A stretch of 64,000 nt of DNA from Megascapheus bottae (GCA_024803745.1 JANJXV010000037.1:7093501-7157500); one strand, 5' to 3'. Positions 41,765 through 54,329 are shown, counted from the stretch's first letter. Translations and numbers: made by a program. The notes: generated by a model from the letters alone, not told the origin.

Positions 41765-42555
41765 TTGTGTATGGAATGTGGAAAATGAAAAAGTTCTGCC
41801 ACAGCAGGCTTCCCCAATCCACTGAATATCCCCAATCCACAGCATATCTTTGCCATCTAAATTGTTATCCTTGGTCTGAACTTTCTGAGCTGATAAGCTG
41901 GTGCCTGGCTCTCTGGGGGCACTGGGAGTGCTCTCCTGCCCTATGCTAATGGCAGCATCTGCCACACTCTCTGCCAGGGAGTTCCAGCTGAGCCTGGCTC
42001 TCCAAGTCCAGCCTCCTGTAATATCTCCCTTAGGATAACCTAAAGGATAGAAAGCATGCCTGCATCACCTTTGCCATTTCCAACCTGTCACAGTATTGAC
42101 ACTGGCCAGAGGTCTCCAGGCCAGCTATCCAGTGAAGGGCAGGAGAGGAAGTGGAAGGAAAGTACATCGGTTCCCTAACAAACACTGCAAAGGTCCCAAA
42201 CCCAGTGAGACTTGGTAAATAAAGCTCTAGATGGGCAAACTGAGAGCTACTAGTCCTTTCATATTCTAGAAATGGAAGCACACACAATCAATGTTTCCTG
42301 TATCTTTAGATAGGGGCAACACCATCCTACTCCAGTTTAAGGATTTCAAGAGAAAATACAGGATTTTTTTTTATATATAATGCCACACTAGGAGTTTTCC
42401 AAACACATTTCTGTTCTTGCAGTTGTCTTAGACACTAACAAATTTGGATTAAAAAAAAAAAACAAACTGAAAATCAGAAATGTTCCTGGTTTGTCTCCAA
42501 CCTTAACTCCTTCCTTGCCAAGGTTTGTCTTGTCAGCACTACTCAGGCCTCCTAA
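41765..42555. other. Unique sequence
   Basis: Frames of 85-89 codons on the minus strand have no recognisable domain. No repeat recognised. Confidence 0.4.
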
Positions 42556-42573
42556 CCATACAGTCTTCTTTCT

Positions 42574-42780
42574 TTTTTTTTCTTTTTTCTTTTTGCCAGT
42601 CCTAGGCTTGAACTCAGGGCCTGCACATTGACCTTGGGCTTTCTTCAAGGCTAGCACTCTGCCACTTGAGCCTCAGCACCACTTCTGGCTTTTTTTCTAC
42701 ATATGTGGTATCAAGGAATTGAACCCAGGTCTTCTTGCATGCTAGACAAGCACTCTAACACTAGGCCAAACTCCGGGCCC
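42574..42780 (-). mobile_element. ID-Geo type dimeric SINE, intact with long duplication
   Basis: Both arms present: 'gccagtcctaggcttgaact', 'tctgccacttgagcctcagc', 'acatatgtggtatcaaggaa', 'ttgaacccaggtcttcttgc', 'aagcactctaacactaggcc'. It is flanked by a perfect 18-bp duplication CCATACAGTCTTCTTTCT at 42556-42573 and 42781-42798. Confidence 0.95.
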
Positions 42781-42799
42781 CCATACAGTCTTCTTTCTG

Positions 42800-43750
42800 T
42801 CTTCCTTTCCCAGCATCCTTCAGACTTCCTGCACACCCCATCCTTCCTAAACTTTCTGTCCTACTCAAAGGGATTTCTGAAGGGTACCTGTAGGCATTAT
42901 TGAGACAGCTGAAAGTTTGCTTTCTCTTTTCTCTGCCCCCATGTTGTGTGGAATAGAGGATTTACAGGATGTTTTATCATGAATTCTTAAGCTGATTCAG
43001 GCAATTTCCAGGGAATTCTAAAAATTTCCTGAAATTTCAAAGCACTGCCTAGAACAACTCTACTGCATTTAAAACCACCAGCACTAACGGATGCCAATAT
43101 ATAAGGACTCTGTGCATCAATTTAGGCATCCACCCACAAGGCAAACTGAGAAAACAATGAGAGAGGGAGATCAGAACAGGAAAGAAAGAAACACTTCTTT
43201 AAATAAACATACAGATATTATAGTTGAAGGGCAAAATACATGGGGTTAGAATCAATACAAATGATCATGAGTCTTCAGTTTTTGCCTGCTCTGAAGTTCC
43301 CTCTAGCGCACTGGGTGAAATATGCTGCAGACATTCTAACTAGCTACCTTGTGCACCTGAAAGACTTGTTTTCCTATTCATGATCACATGTTTATTGCAT
43401 TCACCAGGCTGCTTAATGCCTCAGGTTTCCAAGATTATCATCATATGTCAACAACAGGAAACATAAGCTTCCTAGATTGATCCATCTTGTTCAAAGCCTA
43501 CCAACTTATATCTACATGGACTCTCCTCGCCAATAAGTACTTGTATTTTACAATTTATTAATTTATAGCTTTATAGTTGGAAGCCTTTCCTAAAAACTAA
43601 ATATTTTAGAACCAACCAAGAAATATTTATGTATTTAAGGGACTCTTTTCTTGGTGCCTTATTTGATTTGTCACATTCCAAAGCTACCATCACTTCAACC
43701 TAAGAACATCTTTCTACATATCATCACTCACTTTCTGATTTTAACATTAT
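42800..43750. other. Unique sequence
   Basis: No feature recognised. Confidence 0.4.
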
Positions 43751-43756
43751 CATTGC

Positions 43757-43758
43757 TG

Positions 43759-43790
<32 letters not shown>
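43757..43790. repeat. (ATT)n microsatellite
   Basis: About 11 ATT units. Confidence 0.9.
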
Positions 43791-43791
<1 letters not shown>

Positions 43792-43962
43792 TGCTTCATT
43801 CATCACATTAGTAACTGACTGCACTTCCTCTTCTACAGTGTTGAAAGGTTGCTTATATGGATCACTGTATTTAATGGTAAGTTCTCAACACCCAACTCCA
43901 ACTGAGTTAAACAATCAAGAAAATACATTGTTAACTTCTATAACTAAATAGAGAATAGCTAT

Positions 43963-44009
<47 letters not shown>
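43963..44009. repeat. (GT)n microsatellite
   Basis: About 23 GT units, then a partial repeat with 'ctgtgtgccctgtgtgtg'. Confidence 0.93.
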
Positions 44010-44011
<2 letters not shown>

Positions 44012-44029
44012 TGTGTGCCCTGTGTGTGC

Positions 44030-45495
44030 TCAAAAGATTTGGGAATTATTCACTTGGCTGTATGTCCTTGCACCTGCCTTTTTCTTAGCTTTGTTGGCTT
44101 CATCTCAAGCTCAGTTCACTCAAGGTAGCAATTCAGGCAACAGGAGTTCCAGGTTTCACTAGAACTAGCTCTACACTTTATCTAGGAGTCTCTCTTCCTC
44201 GTCCCACATTGTCAAACACAGTTCTGGGTTTCCCTCCAGGGAAACATAAATCGCACACCTTCACCTAAAACAGATATAAAGGATATCTGCCTTGCGAAGT
44301 CAGTCACAACCTCCTCCAGCAGCTGGGGATGAGTCACTATAGTCTTAGCCTCACAACTTCTGCTCATTAGAGACGTGAGAAATGGAGCCATGAATTTCAA
44401 AGTCAAATCCCCCACACAGATAAAGTGAAAAAAAAAAGAGATGGTCTGAAGCTACTGAGCTCAGAATTGGACATCAGAATATCCTCTCAGTGATTCTCAA
44501 GGACATGCCCTACAAATAATATCAGAGAGTTAAGTACATGAAACATTATTAATCTGATATAACTCAAAAGGTAGAGACCTTCTGCTTTAAATCATCAGGC
44601 AGGAACTGTGCATTGTTTACCTTTGTTGCTTTGGCATGTGGAAAGTATGAACTCAACTGCTTGCCAACCTCCCTTACCAACAACATTCCCTCTCTCCTTT
44701 CTCCCCTGTTAGCATCCCGTATCATCTGCTTTCCTGGCCCTGGTTTCCCTTCCCTCAAGGTCTCTCATATAGAAAACATAGGCCTACTAGCCACCCTTAG
44801 CCTCATCTGGAGAACATAATTTAGCAAACAAGACTGTGATCAAGCAAATCAACTTCACTGAGAGTCAAACAGAGAACAGCGTGTTTCTTGTGTGAACAGC
44901 AGGAAAGGGTGCCCATCCATGAATGTGAATGCCATTTGTCTGTGGTTTCAAGTGGAGCAGACCTGGAGCTAGACAGAGCTTTGGTGTAATTGGATTTTAT
45001 AAAATAAAAAGGTTTTATTTAGACCAAGCCCAGTCTATTAGTCATGTGGCGAGATGAAGCTCTGGCCCACTGATGCAGGATCTGTGTTTCCTGGACTATT
45101 TATTTGGAAATGAGGAGGGACCAAAAGCCAAACTCCAGGTCTCTTTCTCCATTTCCTTGGGCCAGATTCTTGGGAGAAATATTTCTATAGGCTTGAAATA
45201 AACTCTGGCCCTGGATCAGGATTTCTTTGACAAAAAAAAAAAAAACAACAGGCTGCCTTTGATATTTACAAAACATAAGCACTGACAGATTATGAGGCTC
45301 TCCCTTCGGTAACTAGAACAAAATCATACTAACTGTAAAACACAAAACATCAATGTTTGCAGAAATCTGAATAACTTTTTATTTTGGTTTACAGACAGCA
45401 AACTTTCAGATACAGTGAGTTAATCTGAGTTTTCACTCTTCTCCTTTCCCTCCTGACATCTCTTCACTCCTTAGCTGGTGGGATGTTAGTTAGTT
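44030..45495. other. Unique sequence
   Basis: Overlapping short frames (64-68 codons, 44212-44819) on both strands without domains. A-run at 45231-45244. No repeat recognised. Confidence 0.4.
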
Positions 45496-45502
45496 AGTTA
45501 TA

Positions 45503-45608
45503 TTGGTACCAGTACTAGAGTTGAACTCAGGGCCTCAGACTCTCACTTGTGCTTTTGTGCTCAAGGCAGGCACTACCACTTGAGCCACAGCTCTGCTTCT
45601 CTGGTGAA
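45503..45608 (-). mobile_element. tRNA-like SINE right arm
   Basis: 'tactagagttgaactcaggg', 'tgtgctcaaggcaggcacta', 'ccacttgagccacagctctg' in antisense. The left arm is missing. Confidence 0.7.
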
Positions 45609-45930
45609 CTTTTAATTGCACAGCTATTTGATCTTTTGAATAGCCCAGGAATTTAAAGATCTATCTTTTCCCAGAGTTTCACAATTTCAATCTGCTGAGT
45701 GATCCTTTTCTTGCCAAAAAAATAAAAATTAAAAAAAGCCTTAATGTCAGCAAAAAACAATGTTGAAGTCAAGTGAGAATTCACTGATCAGTGACTAGTG
45801 CAGTTGCTCAACAGTTTATTCCACCATCTTACCATTCTGATAGCACTTTCATCTCATGCCCCTTGTCAGAGTTGATCCTTCCACTGTTCCCTGGACCCAA
45901 ACACCTCTAGCCAAAGATAGCAGTTCTAAC

Positions 45931-46032
<102 letters not shown>

Positions 46033-46079
46033 CTATCAGAATTTTTACCACTTAATGATAGCAACAGGAAGGGGAAAGT

Positions 46080-46156
46080 AAAGGAGGAGGAGGAAGAGAA
46101 GGAGGAGCAGGAGGAGGAGGAGGAAAGAAAAAAGAAAGAAAAAAAGAAAGAAAGAA
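46080..46156. repeat. Homopurine GGA/GAAA tract
   Basis: Purine-only on the plus strand except one C: GGA units, then AAAG/GAAA units. Confidence 0.92.
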
Positions 46157-46159
46157 TCT

Positions 46160-46425
46160 AATTGCCTTACAACTCTACTCTATGTCCCTGTAGTTCTTTC
46201 TGTTTTTTTTTTATCAAAGTGGTTATTTATGGAAAATGGAGAGCAAGAATTTTTTACCTATCAATGAATATTTGCAGGAGCTTTACAATTAAATAGGGGA
46301 ATTTTTTGAGTGAGATATATACATAATTAAGCAGCGTAGTTGATCATTATCTCAGACACTTTTGGGAGACAACTCTGAAGTAGTCTTATTGCTTGAAGGG
46401 ATTATGGGCTCCAAGATCTGAAGTT
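46160..46425. other. Unique sequence
   Basis: Nothing recognised. Confidence 0.4.
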
Positions 46426-46426
46426 G

Positions 46427-46651
46427 CCAAGTGTGGTGGCTCACACCTGTAATCCTATCTACTCAGGAGGCTGAGATCTGAGGATCATGGTTCAAAACCA
46501 CTCCAGGCATGAAAGTCCAGGAGACTCTTATCTCTAGTTAAACACCAGAAAACTGAAAGTGGCACTATGGCTCAAGTGGTAGGACAGTAGTCTTGAGCTG
46601 AAAACCTCAGGGACAGTGCCCAGGCCCAGAGTTCAAGTCTTATGATTAACC
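46427..46651 (+). mobile_element. B1-like + tRNA-like SINE, well preserved
   Basis: 'gccaagtgtggtggctcaca', 'cctgtaatcctatctactca', 'ggaggctgagatctgaggat', 'cttatctctagttaaacacc', 'gtggcactatggctcaagtg', 'gcccagagttcaagtcttat', A-rich tail. Confidence 0.9.
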
Positions 46652-46837
46652 AAAAAGAAAAAAATCTAAAGTGAATCTGAATTACTTTGTATTTATAAAG
46701 TGGTAAAACTGTTCAGACCTATTATCTTGATAAGATCACCCCTAAATGAAAGAAATTACTCACTACCTGAAACTAAGACTTCCCTTCCTCTATGGAAGTC
46801 ATCACTCATTGTTTTTTGTTTGTTTTGCTTTGTTTTT

Positions 46838-47093
46838 GTTTTTGTTTTTGTTTTTGTTTTTGTCAGTCATGGGGCTTGGAGTCTGGGCCTGAGTATTGTC
46901 CCTGAGCTCTTCAGATCAAGGCAACTGCACTACCACTTGACCCACAGAACCTCTTCCATTTTCTGGCACTTTAATTGGTAATTGGAGAAAAGAGTCTCAT
47001 GGACTCTTTTGCCTGAGCTGGCTTTGAACCTTGATCCTCAGATCTCAGCCTTCTGAGTAACTAGGATTACAGGCGTGAACCACCAGCACCTAG
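46838..47093 (-). mobile_element. B1-like + tRNA-like SINE with GTTTTT tail
   Basis: (GTTTTT)n tail, then 'gtcagtcatggggcttggag', 'ctctt-agatcaaggcaactg', 'actaccacttgacccacaga', 'taattggagaaaagagtctc', 'ggattacaggcgtgaaccac'. Confidence 0.88.
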
Positions 47094-47099
47094 CTCCCT

Positions 47100-47560
47100 A
47101 TAATTCTTCATTGTACTTGAAAGTGTACACAGAGACCACGTTTCTTGGGGTATCAGAAACACTAGCCAAGCTTTCCCCAAATCTCCCATTTCCCTCAAAA
47201 TTGCTCTTACGAAGGTCACCGATGAATTCCAATGGCCAATGACTAAACTGGATACTGGGATCTCAACTTTGACATTGGCTTCCTCTTGCATTCCTCCTTC
47301 TGAGTCTCTTTTGTTCAGCCAGCTTCTTCTCCTCTAAAAATTGGACACTCCCTTGGCTTCCATCAATTTCCATTTTACACATATTCCCTTGATGCTGTCA
47401 TTCATCTCTTGATCTCAGTCTCATGTTGACAACACTAAGCACTCTACTTTTAGACCTTTGAACCTCAGGCTTAAAACACTAGGAAATCCACTGCCTCTAC
47501 TTGAAGGTGACATTGAATAAACATTTTCAACACAATATATCCAGAATGGATTTCTATTTT
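47100..47560. other. Probably an ancient repeat, unnamed
   Basis: Stretches such as 'ctcttacgaaggtcaccgat', 'gaattccaatggccaatgac' and 'gacattggcttcctcttgca' read like a diverged interspersed repeat, but I cannot assign a family. Confidence 0.3.
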
Positions 47561-47574
47561 TACCTTCCATTTTT

Positions 47575-47815
47575 TTGTTGTTGCTGTTGTGTCAGTCCTG
47601 GGACTTGACTCTGGGCCTGGGCTCCATTTCTGAGCTTCTTTTTACTCTGGGCTAATGCTTTACCTTTTGAGCCACAGCACCACTCCTGACTTTTTATGAG
47701 CAGATTATTGGAAATAAGAGTCTAGAGACTTTCCTGATTTGGTTGACTTCAAACTGATCCTCAGATCTCAGCCTCCTAAATAGCCAGTTTTACAGGTGTG
47801 AGCCACAGCACCTGG
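47575..47815 (-). mobile_element. B1-like + tRNA-like SINE
   Basis: Antisense dimer between imperfect copies of 'ttac(c/t)ttccatttt' (about 47560 and 47818): 'gtcagtcctgggacttgact', 'taccttttgagccacagcac', 'attggaaataagagtctaga', 'tacaggtgtgagccacagca'. Confidence 0.87.
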
Positions 47816-48109
47816 CTTACTTTCCATTTTCTTACCAAATCTGATGTATAGCCTTCCCCATTCCAATGAGACCCCAAAATTTCTCTTGTTCAACACACTC
47901 ACCAATCTATCCAAGTATCTATAGCATGGAGACTAAACTAGAGTCTAGCATCTCCAGGGATCAGATGTGGCAGAATTATTGGCCACTCTGCTTCTATTCT
48001 CTACAAAGCTGCTACCCTAATTCACACAAAACAGATCCTAGGTTAGGAACTGCAGGTCCAACATAAAAAGTCAAGGTCTGATATAGCACGACTCTCCCTG
48101 GCTCCCCTC

Positions 48110-48560
48110 CTCTGTGTTTGTGTCTTTCATTTGGTTCCTCCCACCCTGAGCCTCTTGTTCTCTTTTGCAGATCCTACACACACTCACCCTTCAGTCTTTG
48201 CACTGGAGAAGTCACTTGCCTGAAATATTTCATCACATCTTCAGGACAGCTCTTGGCTGTCAAATCATTGCTGTAATGCCAGATTTTTGATTAATTCTAT
48301 CTGACCAACTCCATTTAATATTGAAACCACCCTCTACCATGTCTGATCTTCCTCTTCTAGGTCTAGTTCCTCCAAAGCATTGAACACTTTCTAACATATC
48401 ATTTAATTACAAGTTTCCCATGTCCATTTGTTTTTATTGTCAGTGTCTTAGCAACTCCAGAACATACACCTTTTTGCAATTTGTCTGTCTTATTCACTTT
48501 CTATTTCCAAATGCCTGATATATCCTTTGTGCTCAATGAACAATAGCTGACTTCTGTTTT
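48110..48560 (-). mobile_element. L2 relic, long
   Basis: Follows the antisense LINE-2 3' region over about 450 bp: 'cctcccaccctgagcctctt', 'cttcaggacagctcttggct', 'gtctgatcttcctcttctag', 'tttgtttttattgtcagtgt', 'atttccaaatgcctgatata', 'tgctcaatgaacaatagctg'. Confidence 0.65.
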
Positions 48561-48675
48561 ATAACCAATTGTTTTTATTTTATACATTGTGACCATTTTC
48601 TTTAATTGATCCTTGATATTTTCTTCTGGGTACATCCACTATACAGGTATAGATGACATATGTAAAACTCATGAT

Positions 48676-48925
48676 TCTTTTTTTTTTTCGTGTATGCAGG
48701 TACCACAGTTTGACCTCAGTCTCAAGCTCTTGCTTGGCTTTGTTGCTCAGGGCTAGGACTCCACCACTTGAACTATACTTCTACTTCTGGCTTTTTGCTG
48801 AATACTTGCAGATAAGAATCTCGCCAATTTATCTGCCTAGGCTGGCCTCAAACTTCAGTTCTCATCTCCCAGCCTCCTGAGTAGATAGGATTACAGGGAT
48901 GAAGCACCATCAGCACCCAACTGAC
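48676..48925 (-). mobile_element. B1-like + tRNA-like SINE, divergent
   Basis: T-run tail, 'cagtttgacctcagtctcaa', 'actccaccacttgaactata', 'cttgcagataagaatctcgc', 'ctaggctggcctcaaacttc', 'tcccagcctcctgagtagat', 'gatgaagcaccatcagcacc'. Confidence 0.78.
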
Positions 48926-48929
48926 TCTT

Positions 48930-49395
48930 AAAGACCCATGTCACTGGCATAAGGCATTGACAGCAATCACAAGAAACATAACCGTGTCAGTCTTATGTGA
49001 AACACAAGTTCCATATTGGCTCTTTAAGTGGGAAAGACTTCCATGCTTCTCTTTGCAGGCTTACCCTGAAACATTCCTGTATCATGGACAGCAATGTAGT
49101 GAACCAGAACTGAAGTAGTGATGTGCTCTCTCTAAACTTCCCCCACTTGCAATCACAGTGGTAAACAGTGTGTGCTCTGACTTTATACCAACCCAGGAGG
49201 AAGCCCTACTCTTAGCTTGCACCAGGGATTATAGACTGCTGTACTCACTTACAATCAATCCCTCCATTCTCATTTTATTTGTTCGTGCTGTTCTTGTTCC
49301 CAAAATAGTTTTTAGGGACACATGATGGAAAAAAAACACCAGCCCCCTAGAACCATGCCTAGTCTACGCCTAGAATCAATTCACTTAGTGTGTTA
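48930..49395. other. Unique sequence
   Basis: Nothing recognised. Confidence 0.4.
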
Positions 49396-49399
49396 TTTA

Positions 49400-49655
49400 T
49401 CAAATGGGAACTTGCATATGAGATAAGAATTAAAGACTTAGAGAAGGTGAAGGAAGTTGCATGCTGTCAAAATACTTTATGTTCATGTGTAAAAATGGAA
49501 TAGAGAAACATGCTGCGACTGGTTGAGGATGAGTGGAGGAGGGCAAGGACAGGGGTGGAGGATGTGTCTGACTGTATGCATGAATATGTCACAATGAAAC
49601 CCTTTTTATATTACTAGCTAATGCTAGTAAAAAATATGAAAAACAAGGTACAGAC
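49400..49655 (+). mobile_element. Older LINE-1 3' end
   Basis: G/A-rich 'gagtggaggagggcaaggac', then 'aatatgtcacaatgaaaccc', 'ttactagctaatgctagtaa' and an A-rich end match an older rodent-type LINE-1 3' UTR, not the young subfamily. Confidence 0.6.
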
Positions 49656-49659
49656 CCAC

Positions 49660-50449
49660 AGATGGGAAGATTATTCTGTATTAGCTAAGAGAACCCACAG
49701 ATCCACACAGTTCCATGATAAGCAGAAGAGGAGGAAGAGTTCATCAGAAAAGGCAAGAAAGACACAAAGAGCCGGCAGCTACTGAATTTGGAAGTGAAGG
49801 AATCATTGAGCAAAGAAATAATGGAGGGCTCTGGAAGTGAAGAATAACCCTGAACAGCAAAGTATGACGAGTGCCCTACAAGGTCTGCCGGTTGAACTTG
49901 GTCAACACCTGAATATGTCTGGAAGTCCAGCCTCCTTCATACACCAAGGAAATAAAAATCTCTTTCTTTTCCAGCATAACTATGTTTAGTACTTACATAA
50001 CTTTCACCAGCCAGTTCCTCTCAGCTTCTGATCCACAGACCCGAGAGGTAATAGATTTGTATGCTGTGACTAGAAACACAGAGGGTGCGCTGCACACACT
50101 GTGCAAGAGACTTTCAAATGGAATGGAGTGAACATGGGCAGACACAGTGGCCTCACAAAAGATACCATACTGAACCTTGAACGTGTGCTGTCTTCACCTC
50201 AAAACAGTCTGGAGCAAATATATGGAGCCAGACCCTTAAGATAAGGGGAGAAATCAAGAAGCTGAAAATGAAGAGGAACGAGAACTAAGCCAGAAATTAT
50301 CACTGAGATTATTCAATTTTAATATAATAATGGTTTTCATGGAAATGTGATTTTCATTATAAGTACAAAAATCCACATGATAAAATATAATAAATAGCCA
50401 TTACTGAGGCTTAGCAGATTAGACAGTTTTGCCACCTCAATTCAGAGAT

Positions 50450-50450
<1 letters not shown>
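49660..50450. other. Unassigned, possible old LTR end
   Basis: 'ccttcatacaccaaggaaat' followed by 'aaaaatctctttcttttcca' near 49935-49975 looks like a retrotransposon polyadenylation region but is not enough to name a family. The rest is unrecognised. Confidence 0.25.

Positions 50451-50452
<2 letters not shown>

Positions 50453-50479
<27 letters not shown>
50453..50479. repeat. T-run
   Basis: About 27 T directly before the next SINE, most likely the tail of a second, lost or truncated retroelement. Confidence 0.8.
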
Positions 50480-50483
<4 letters not shown>

Positions 50484-50492
50484 AGCTCTTTA

Positions 50493-50716
50493 GCTTTCAC
50501 CAGTGGCTTATGCCTGTAATCCTATCTACTTGGTAAGTTGAGACCTGAGGGCCACAGCTTTCACAGTTTGAAACCAGCCTGGGAAGGAAAGTCAGAGAGA
50601 CTCTTAATTCCAATTAACCACCAAAACTATAATTCAAGTAGTAAAGTATCAGCATTGAGCACAAAAGCTCAGGGATAGTACCCAGGCCCAGAGTTCAAGC
50701 CCCAGGACCAGAACAA
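50493..50716 (+). mobile_element. B1-like + tRNA-like SINE
   Basis: 'tttcaccagtggcttatgcc', 'cctatctacttggtaagttg', 'ttccaattaaccaccaaaac', 'ataattcaagtagtaaagta', 'gcccagagttcaagccccag'. A purine-rich tail follows at 50716-50800. Confidence 0.85.
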
Positions 50717-50799
50717 GAAGGAAGGGAAAGGAATGGGAGGGCAGGAGGTAGGGGGAGGGGAGAATGAAGGGACGGAAAGAATGAAAGGAGGAAGGAAGG

Positions 50800-51278
50800 A
50801 GGAAGCTTTTTATTTGCATACATTATCTGATGCTATTTGTTTATTGACATTTCCATCCATGCAAAAAGATACCCAGACCAAATTTCTCACTCTCTTTCCT
50901 TGGGCTTCAATGTTCTTGTTTTCATGTGCTCATATAAAATACTTTGATCACATTGATCCTCATTCACCTCCCCACTCCTGGTGCTCAAGTCTCCCCATCA
51001 GAGCCCTGTTTAACTTTCCCATTATTTTCTTTTCCATTTTGTTATTATATTTTAATTGCACAGATGAGCATTAGCATGGTAATTTACATGCCCATAAACT
51101 ATAATTTAGGCAAATTAACCTCCTGTATTATTCTCTCTTTCTCAGTTCCCTAACCTCTATTGTTTAATAGCTTTCAGCAAGTTTATGCAGTGTTTTTGAA
51201 TTATGCAGTTAAAAAAATAAAATAGATCTATATACATTGCAAAAAACTCAAATATTATTTATAAACATTTTTTTAAAC
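50800..51278. other. Unique sequence
   Basis: The 113-codon plus-strand frame 50733-51074 begins in the purine-rich SINE tail and has no domain. Confidence 0.4.
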
Positions 51279-51280
51279 TT

Positions 51281-51490
51281 CAGCACTGATGGCTCATGCC
51301 TGTAAACCTCAGGAAGCTGAGATTTGAGGATCATAGTTCAAAACAGCCTGGTTGGAAAAGTCTGTGAGACCCTTATCTGCAATTAACCATCAAAAATCTG
51401 GAAGTGGAGGTGTAGCTCAAGCAGAAGAGAACCAATCTTGATTGAAAAAAGCCAAGTGAAAGACGAAAGACCAGAATTCCAATACTGGCA
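51281..51490 (+). mobile_element. B1-like + tRNA-like SINE
   Basis: 'cagcactgatggctcatgcc', 'ctcaggaagctgagatttga', 'ttatctgcaattaaccatca', 'gtggaggtgtagctcaagca', then a CA-rich tail at 51500-51520. Confidence 0.8.
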
Positions 51491-51689
51491 CACCCACATG
51501 TATACACACACACCCACTCCCCTCCTCCCCAACCCCACCCAGAAAGAATGTCCCAAGCATGTTGTCATCTCTCCTCTCCTTCTCCTTGTTCTCAGGGAAC
51601 CAGGAAATCACTGCTCCCTAGTGAAATAAATTCTGTGTCAAGGCTTCTACATGCTTGATACCCAAAGACTTACCCGCATGACTCTCCAC

Positions 51690-51860
51690 ATTATCGTTGT
51701 TTCTACCTCACACAGTATAAAATGGCCTAAATGTCCTCACCAGATGAGGATCCTGAATTTTAGACTTTCCAGTCTTCATAGTGGTAGGAACTATGTTTCG
51801 TTATAAATTACCCAGTCTCACAAACCCTGCTATAGGAGCCCAAAATAGACTAAGAAAGCT
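51690..51860 (+). mobile_element. MaLR-type LTR relic, 3' end
   Basis: 'ttttagactttccagtcttc', 'ataaattacccagtctcaca', 'gctataggagcccaaaatag' and 'actaagaaag' follow the 3' end of a MaLR LTR. Confidence 0.65.
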
Positions 51861-51869
51861 TGTTTCTGA

Positions 51870-52200
51870 TTTTATTTTCTATCCCTTCAAAGACACACAT
51901 CATTGTGTATGCATGATAATTACCTTCAGGAGATTAATACTTGTATTTTGTACACACACACACAACAAACAAAAATAGACACCTAGGACAGAGATGCTGT
52001 CACACACACACCAGGCCCACCTGTGCCACTTCTGCTCCCTTCAAATTGCCAACTGCTCTCCTAAAGTGCATGCACAACTTACCACATGTATGCACAATGA
52101 GTATGGAGTTCTGGTGTACTATTATACAGTACAGTGATTGTAATTAATGATAACATACTGTAAATTTTAAAAATCTACAAGAAGGGAGATTGAATTTTTA
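51870..52200. other. Unique sequence
   Basis: Short CA runs near 51952 and 52002. No gene. Confidence 0.4.
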
Positions 52201-52204
52201 TTTC

Positions 52205-52700
52205 TACAAATATCTAGGCATGGTTCTGTAGTCACTCAGGAAGCAGAGACAACAGCATCATGAGTTCAAGACCAACCCAAAGTTAATTATCTCCCCATCT
52301 CAAAAACAAAATATAAATGAATGGTCTAGAGATGTGGTAGAGTACTTCCTGAGAGTGCTTTCTCTCAGGAACAAGGGGGCTGCTGCTTAGTAAAATCCTA
52401 CTCCCCTTTTATTGCGAGTGGCTCACATCTGTAGCCCTAGCTATTTGGGAGGTTCATACTGACCAAAGGTGAACCTGGGAAGAAAAGTCCACAAGATCAC
52501 CTTCTAAGGAAGCATTGGATGTGGAGGCACCTGTTGTACTAGCTACAGGGAAGCTTCATCTATGTGGATGGTACTCAGGCATGTATCTGGGCAGGAAGTA
52601 GCAAAAATCAGGGTTGGAGGCCTGGTTCAGCATATAAAGTGTCTGCCTAGAAAGCTAGCTCAGAGGGATAAGTTCAAATCCAAGTACCACAAACCAAAAA
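52205..52700 (+). mobile_element. Cluster of old degenerate SINEs
   Basis: 'ctaggcatggttctgtagtc', then 'tctagagatgtggtagagta', then a second B1-like start 'gagtggctcacatctgtagc' and a tRNA-like arm 'taagttcaaatccaagtacc' with A tail. Arms are strongly decayed; at least two elements. Confidence 0.6.
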
Positions 52701-52709
52701 AAAATCTCA

Positions 52710-54155
52710 AGGTGATCATTGTCTATTGGAAAGGACTGCACAGAGCAGAGGCACCAGATGACTCATATCTGGCTCAGTGTGTGAGACATGGAAGGCAAGG
52801 ACGAAACTGGGGAAAGATGAGAAGGCTATCACTGTGGTGTCTGGGAGGAGGGAAGACAGGGCTGGAGAAGATGGTGGGGAGAAAAGGGGTGGCTGCAGAG
52901 GCAGCTGGGTTGAAAGCTCCGTGAGAGAGTGGAGGCCGGGGGTGGGGGGCAGGAAGTATTCAACCCTGTTCAACCCTGTTCTGCAGTTAGGTTTCTAAAT
53001 CTTCTGTCCTCATTGTGTCTCTGGGGCTTGTTCACAGAAGGCTTTGCCCATAGAACCTCTCCATCATCCAGAAGTAATGGTGGCCCCAAAGGCCACTGTG
53101 GCTTATCTAGCTTGTGTTGAGAAGGGAAGTCTCATGACCACTCGTCTAAGAAGAGACTGGACTTTGGGGAGTTGTATTAAGTCAGAGGACTATCTGGTTG
53201 CATCTGTCCAGAGGAAGGAATTATAACAAGACATGACATGGGAGATGACTAGTGTCCATTCTGGAGGTCATGTTTAGTACTGACCTCTCTTGAAGGATGG
53301 CTGTCCCTGCTTCAATCCAAATCTTCTCCCAGAACAGCATTTTGTTGTGTTTTGTACCTAAGCAGGTACACAGATAACATTGCTTTGGCTTTGCAGCACT
53401 AGCCTTCAGAGATGTGGTAGAAACATAATTGGAACCTTTCAAAGAGCTATTTAGATAAACAGACCGCCAGTTCTCAGTTATAAATAAACTGCTATGCGCC
53501 ATCTGAACAAGACAAAATGATAGAATGTACCAAAATGCAAAGAGACACACCTCCGAATGCCTGGCTATCCAAAACTAGTTGCATAACCTGCAACGTCCAC
53601 CACTTCCATTTCCCAAATTGACGAGGAGCCCAGTACCAGGAAAATAACTCATACTTTATAGTTATATAAGTGTGAGTGTGAGTCCCACTTCTGATGTTGT
53701 TTAGTGGGTGACACTTCATTCCTTAGCACCTCCTCATCTTTCTGCTTTGTAGGGTTACTGGAAGAATAGATCACATGCATGGGGCCAATACAGGATCTAG
53801 AGCATAATGGTAATAGACAACTGATGGCTGTAGTGGTAAACATTATGACAATGGGTGAAGCTCCATGCCAACCAATAGAAATTGGGCACCATGGCGTTGA
53901 CTGACCTGCCATCCAAACTGTAGACAGTAAAAATAGGAGGATCACAGTCCAGGTTTACCTCGGGGGGGGGCAGAGAAAGAGAGACTAAAAGGACTGAAGG
54001 AATAGCTGAAATGCTAGAGAAGGTCAAGGTTCCAAATTCTACCTTAGTACCTTTAAGTGATACTCAGGTACTAGTACATGATAGTGTCCAGTTAGTGATG
54101 CTAACAGAAGGTAGTTTGAATGTTACAAAAAAAAATCCACTTTAAATTTGCATGA
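52710..54155. other. Unique sequence
   Basis: Contains a G-run near 53962. Minus-strand frames of 76-109 codons between 53221 and 54027 overlap each other in different frames and show no domain. Confidence 0.4.
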
Positions 54156-54164
54156 CTACAGTTT

Positions 54165-54300
54165 TCAAGGTCATTTTGCATGCTGTTTGCTGTGTATGTG
54201 TCCATTTTACAGGTGGAATTTAAGTTCTGTAAATTGAAGTGACAGATAGCTGGTGAGTTGTGAGCAAAGTCTCAAAGCCATGACTTAACACCTCAGATCC
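54165..54300 (+). mobile_element. Possible MIR relic
   Basis: 'gtgtccattttacaggtgga', 'aattgaagtgacagatagct' and 'ggtgagttgtgagcaaagtc' are compatible with a MIR core. Confidence 0.45.
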
Positions 54301-54329
54301 AATTCACTTTTCACTTCTGGTACCCAGCA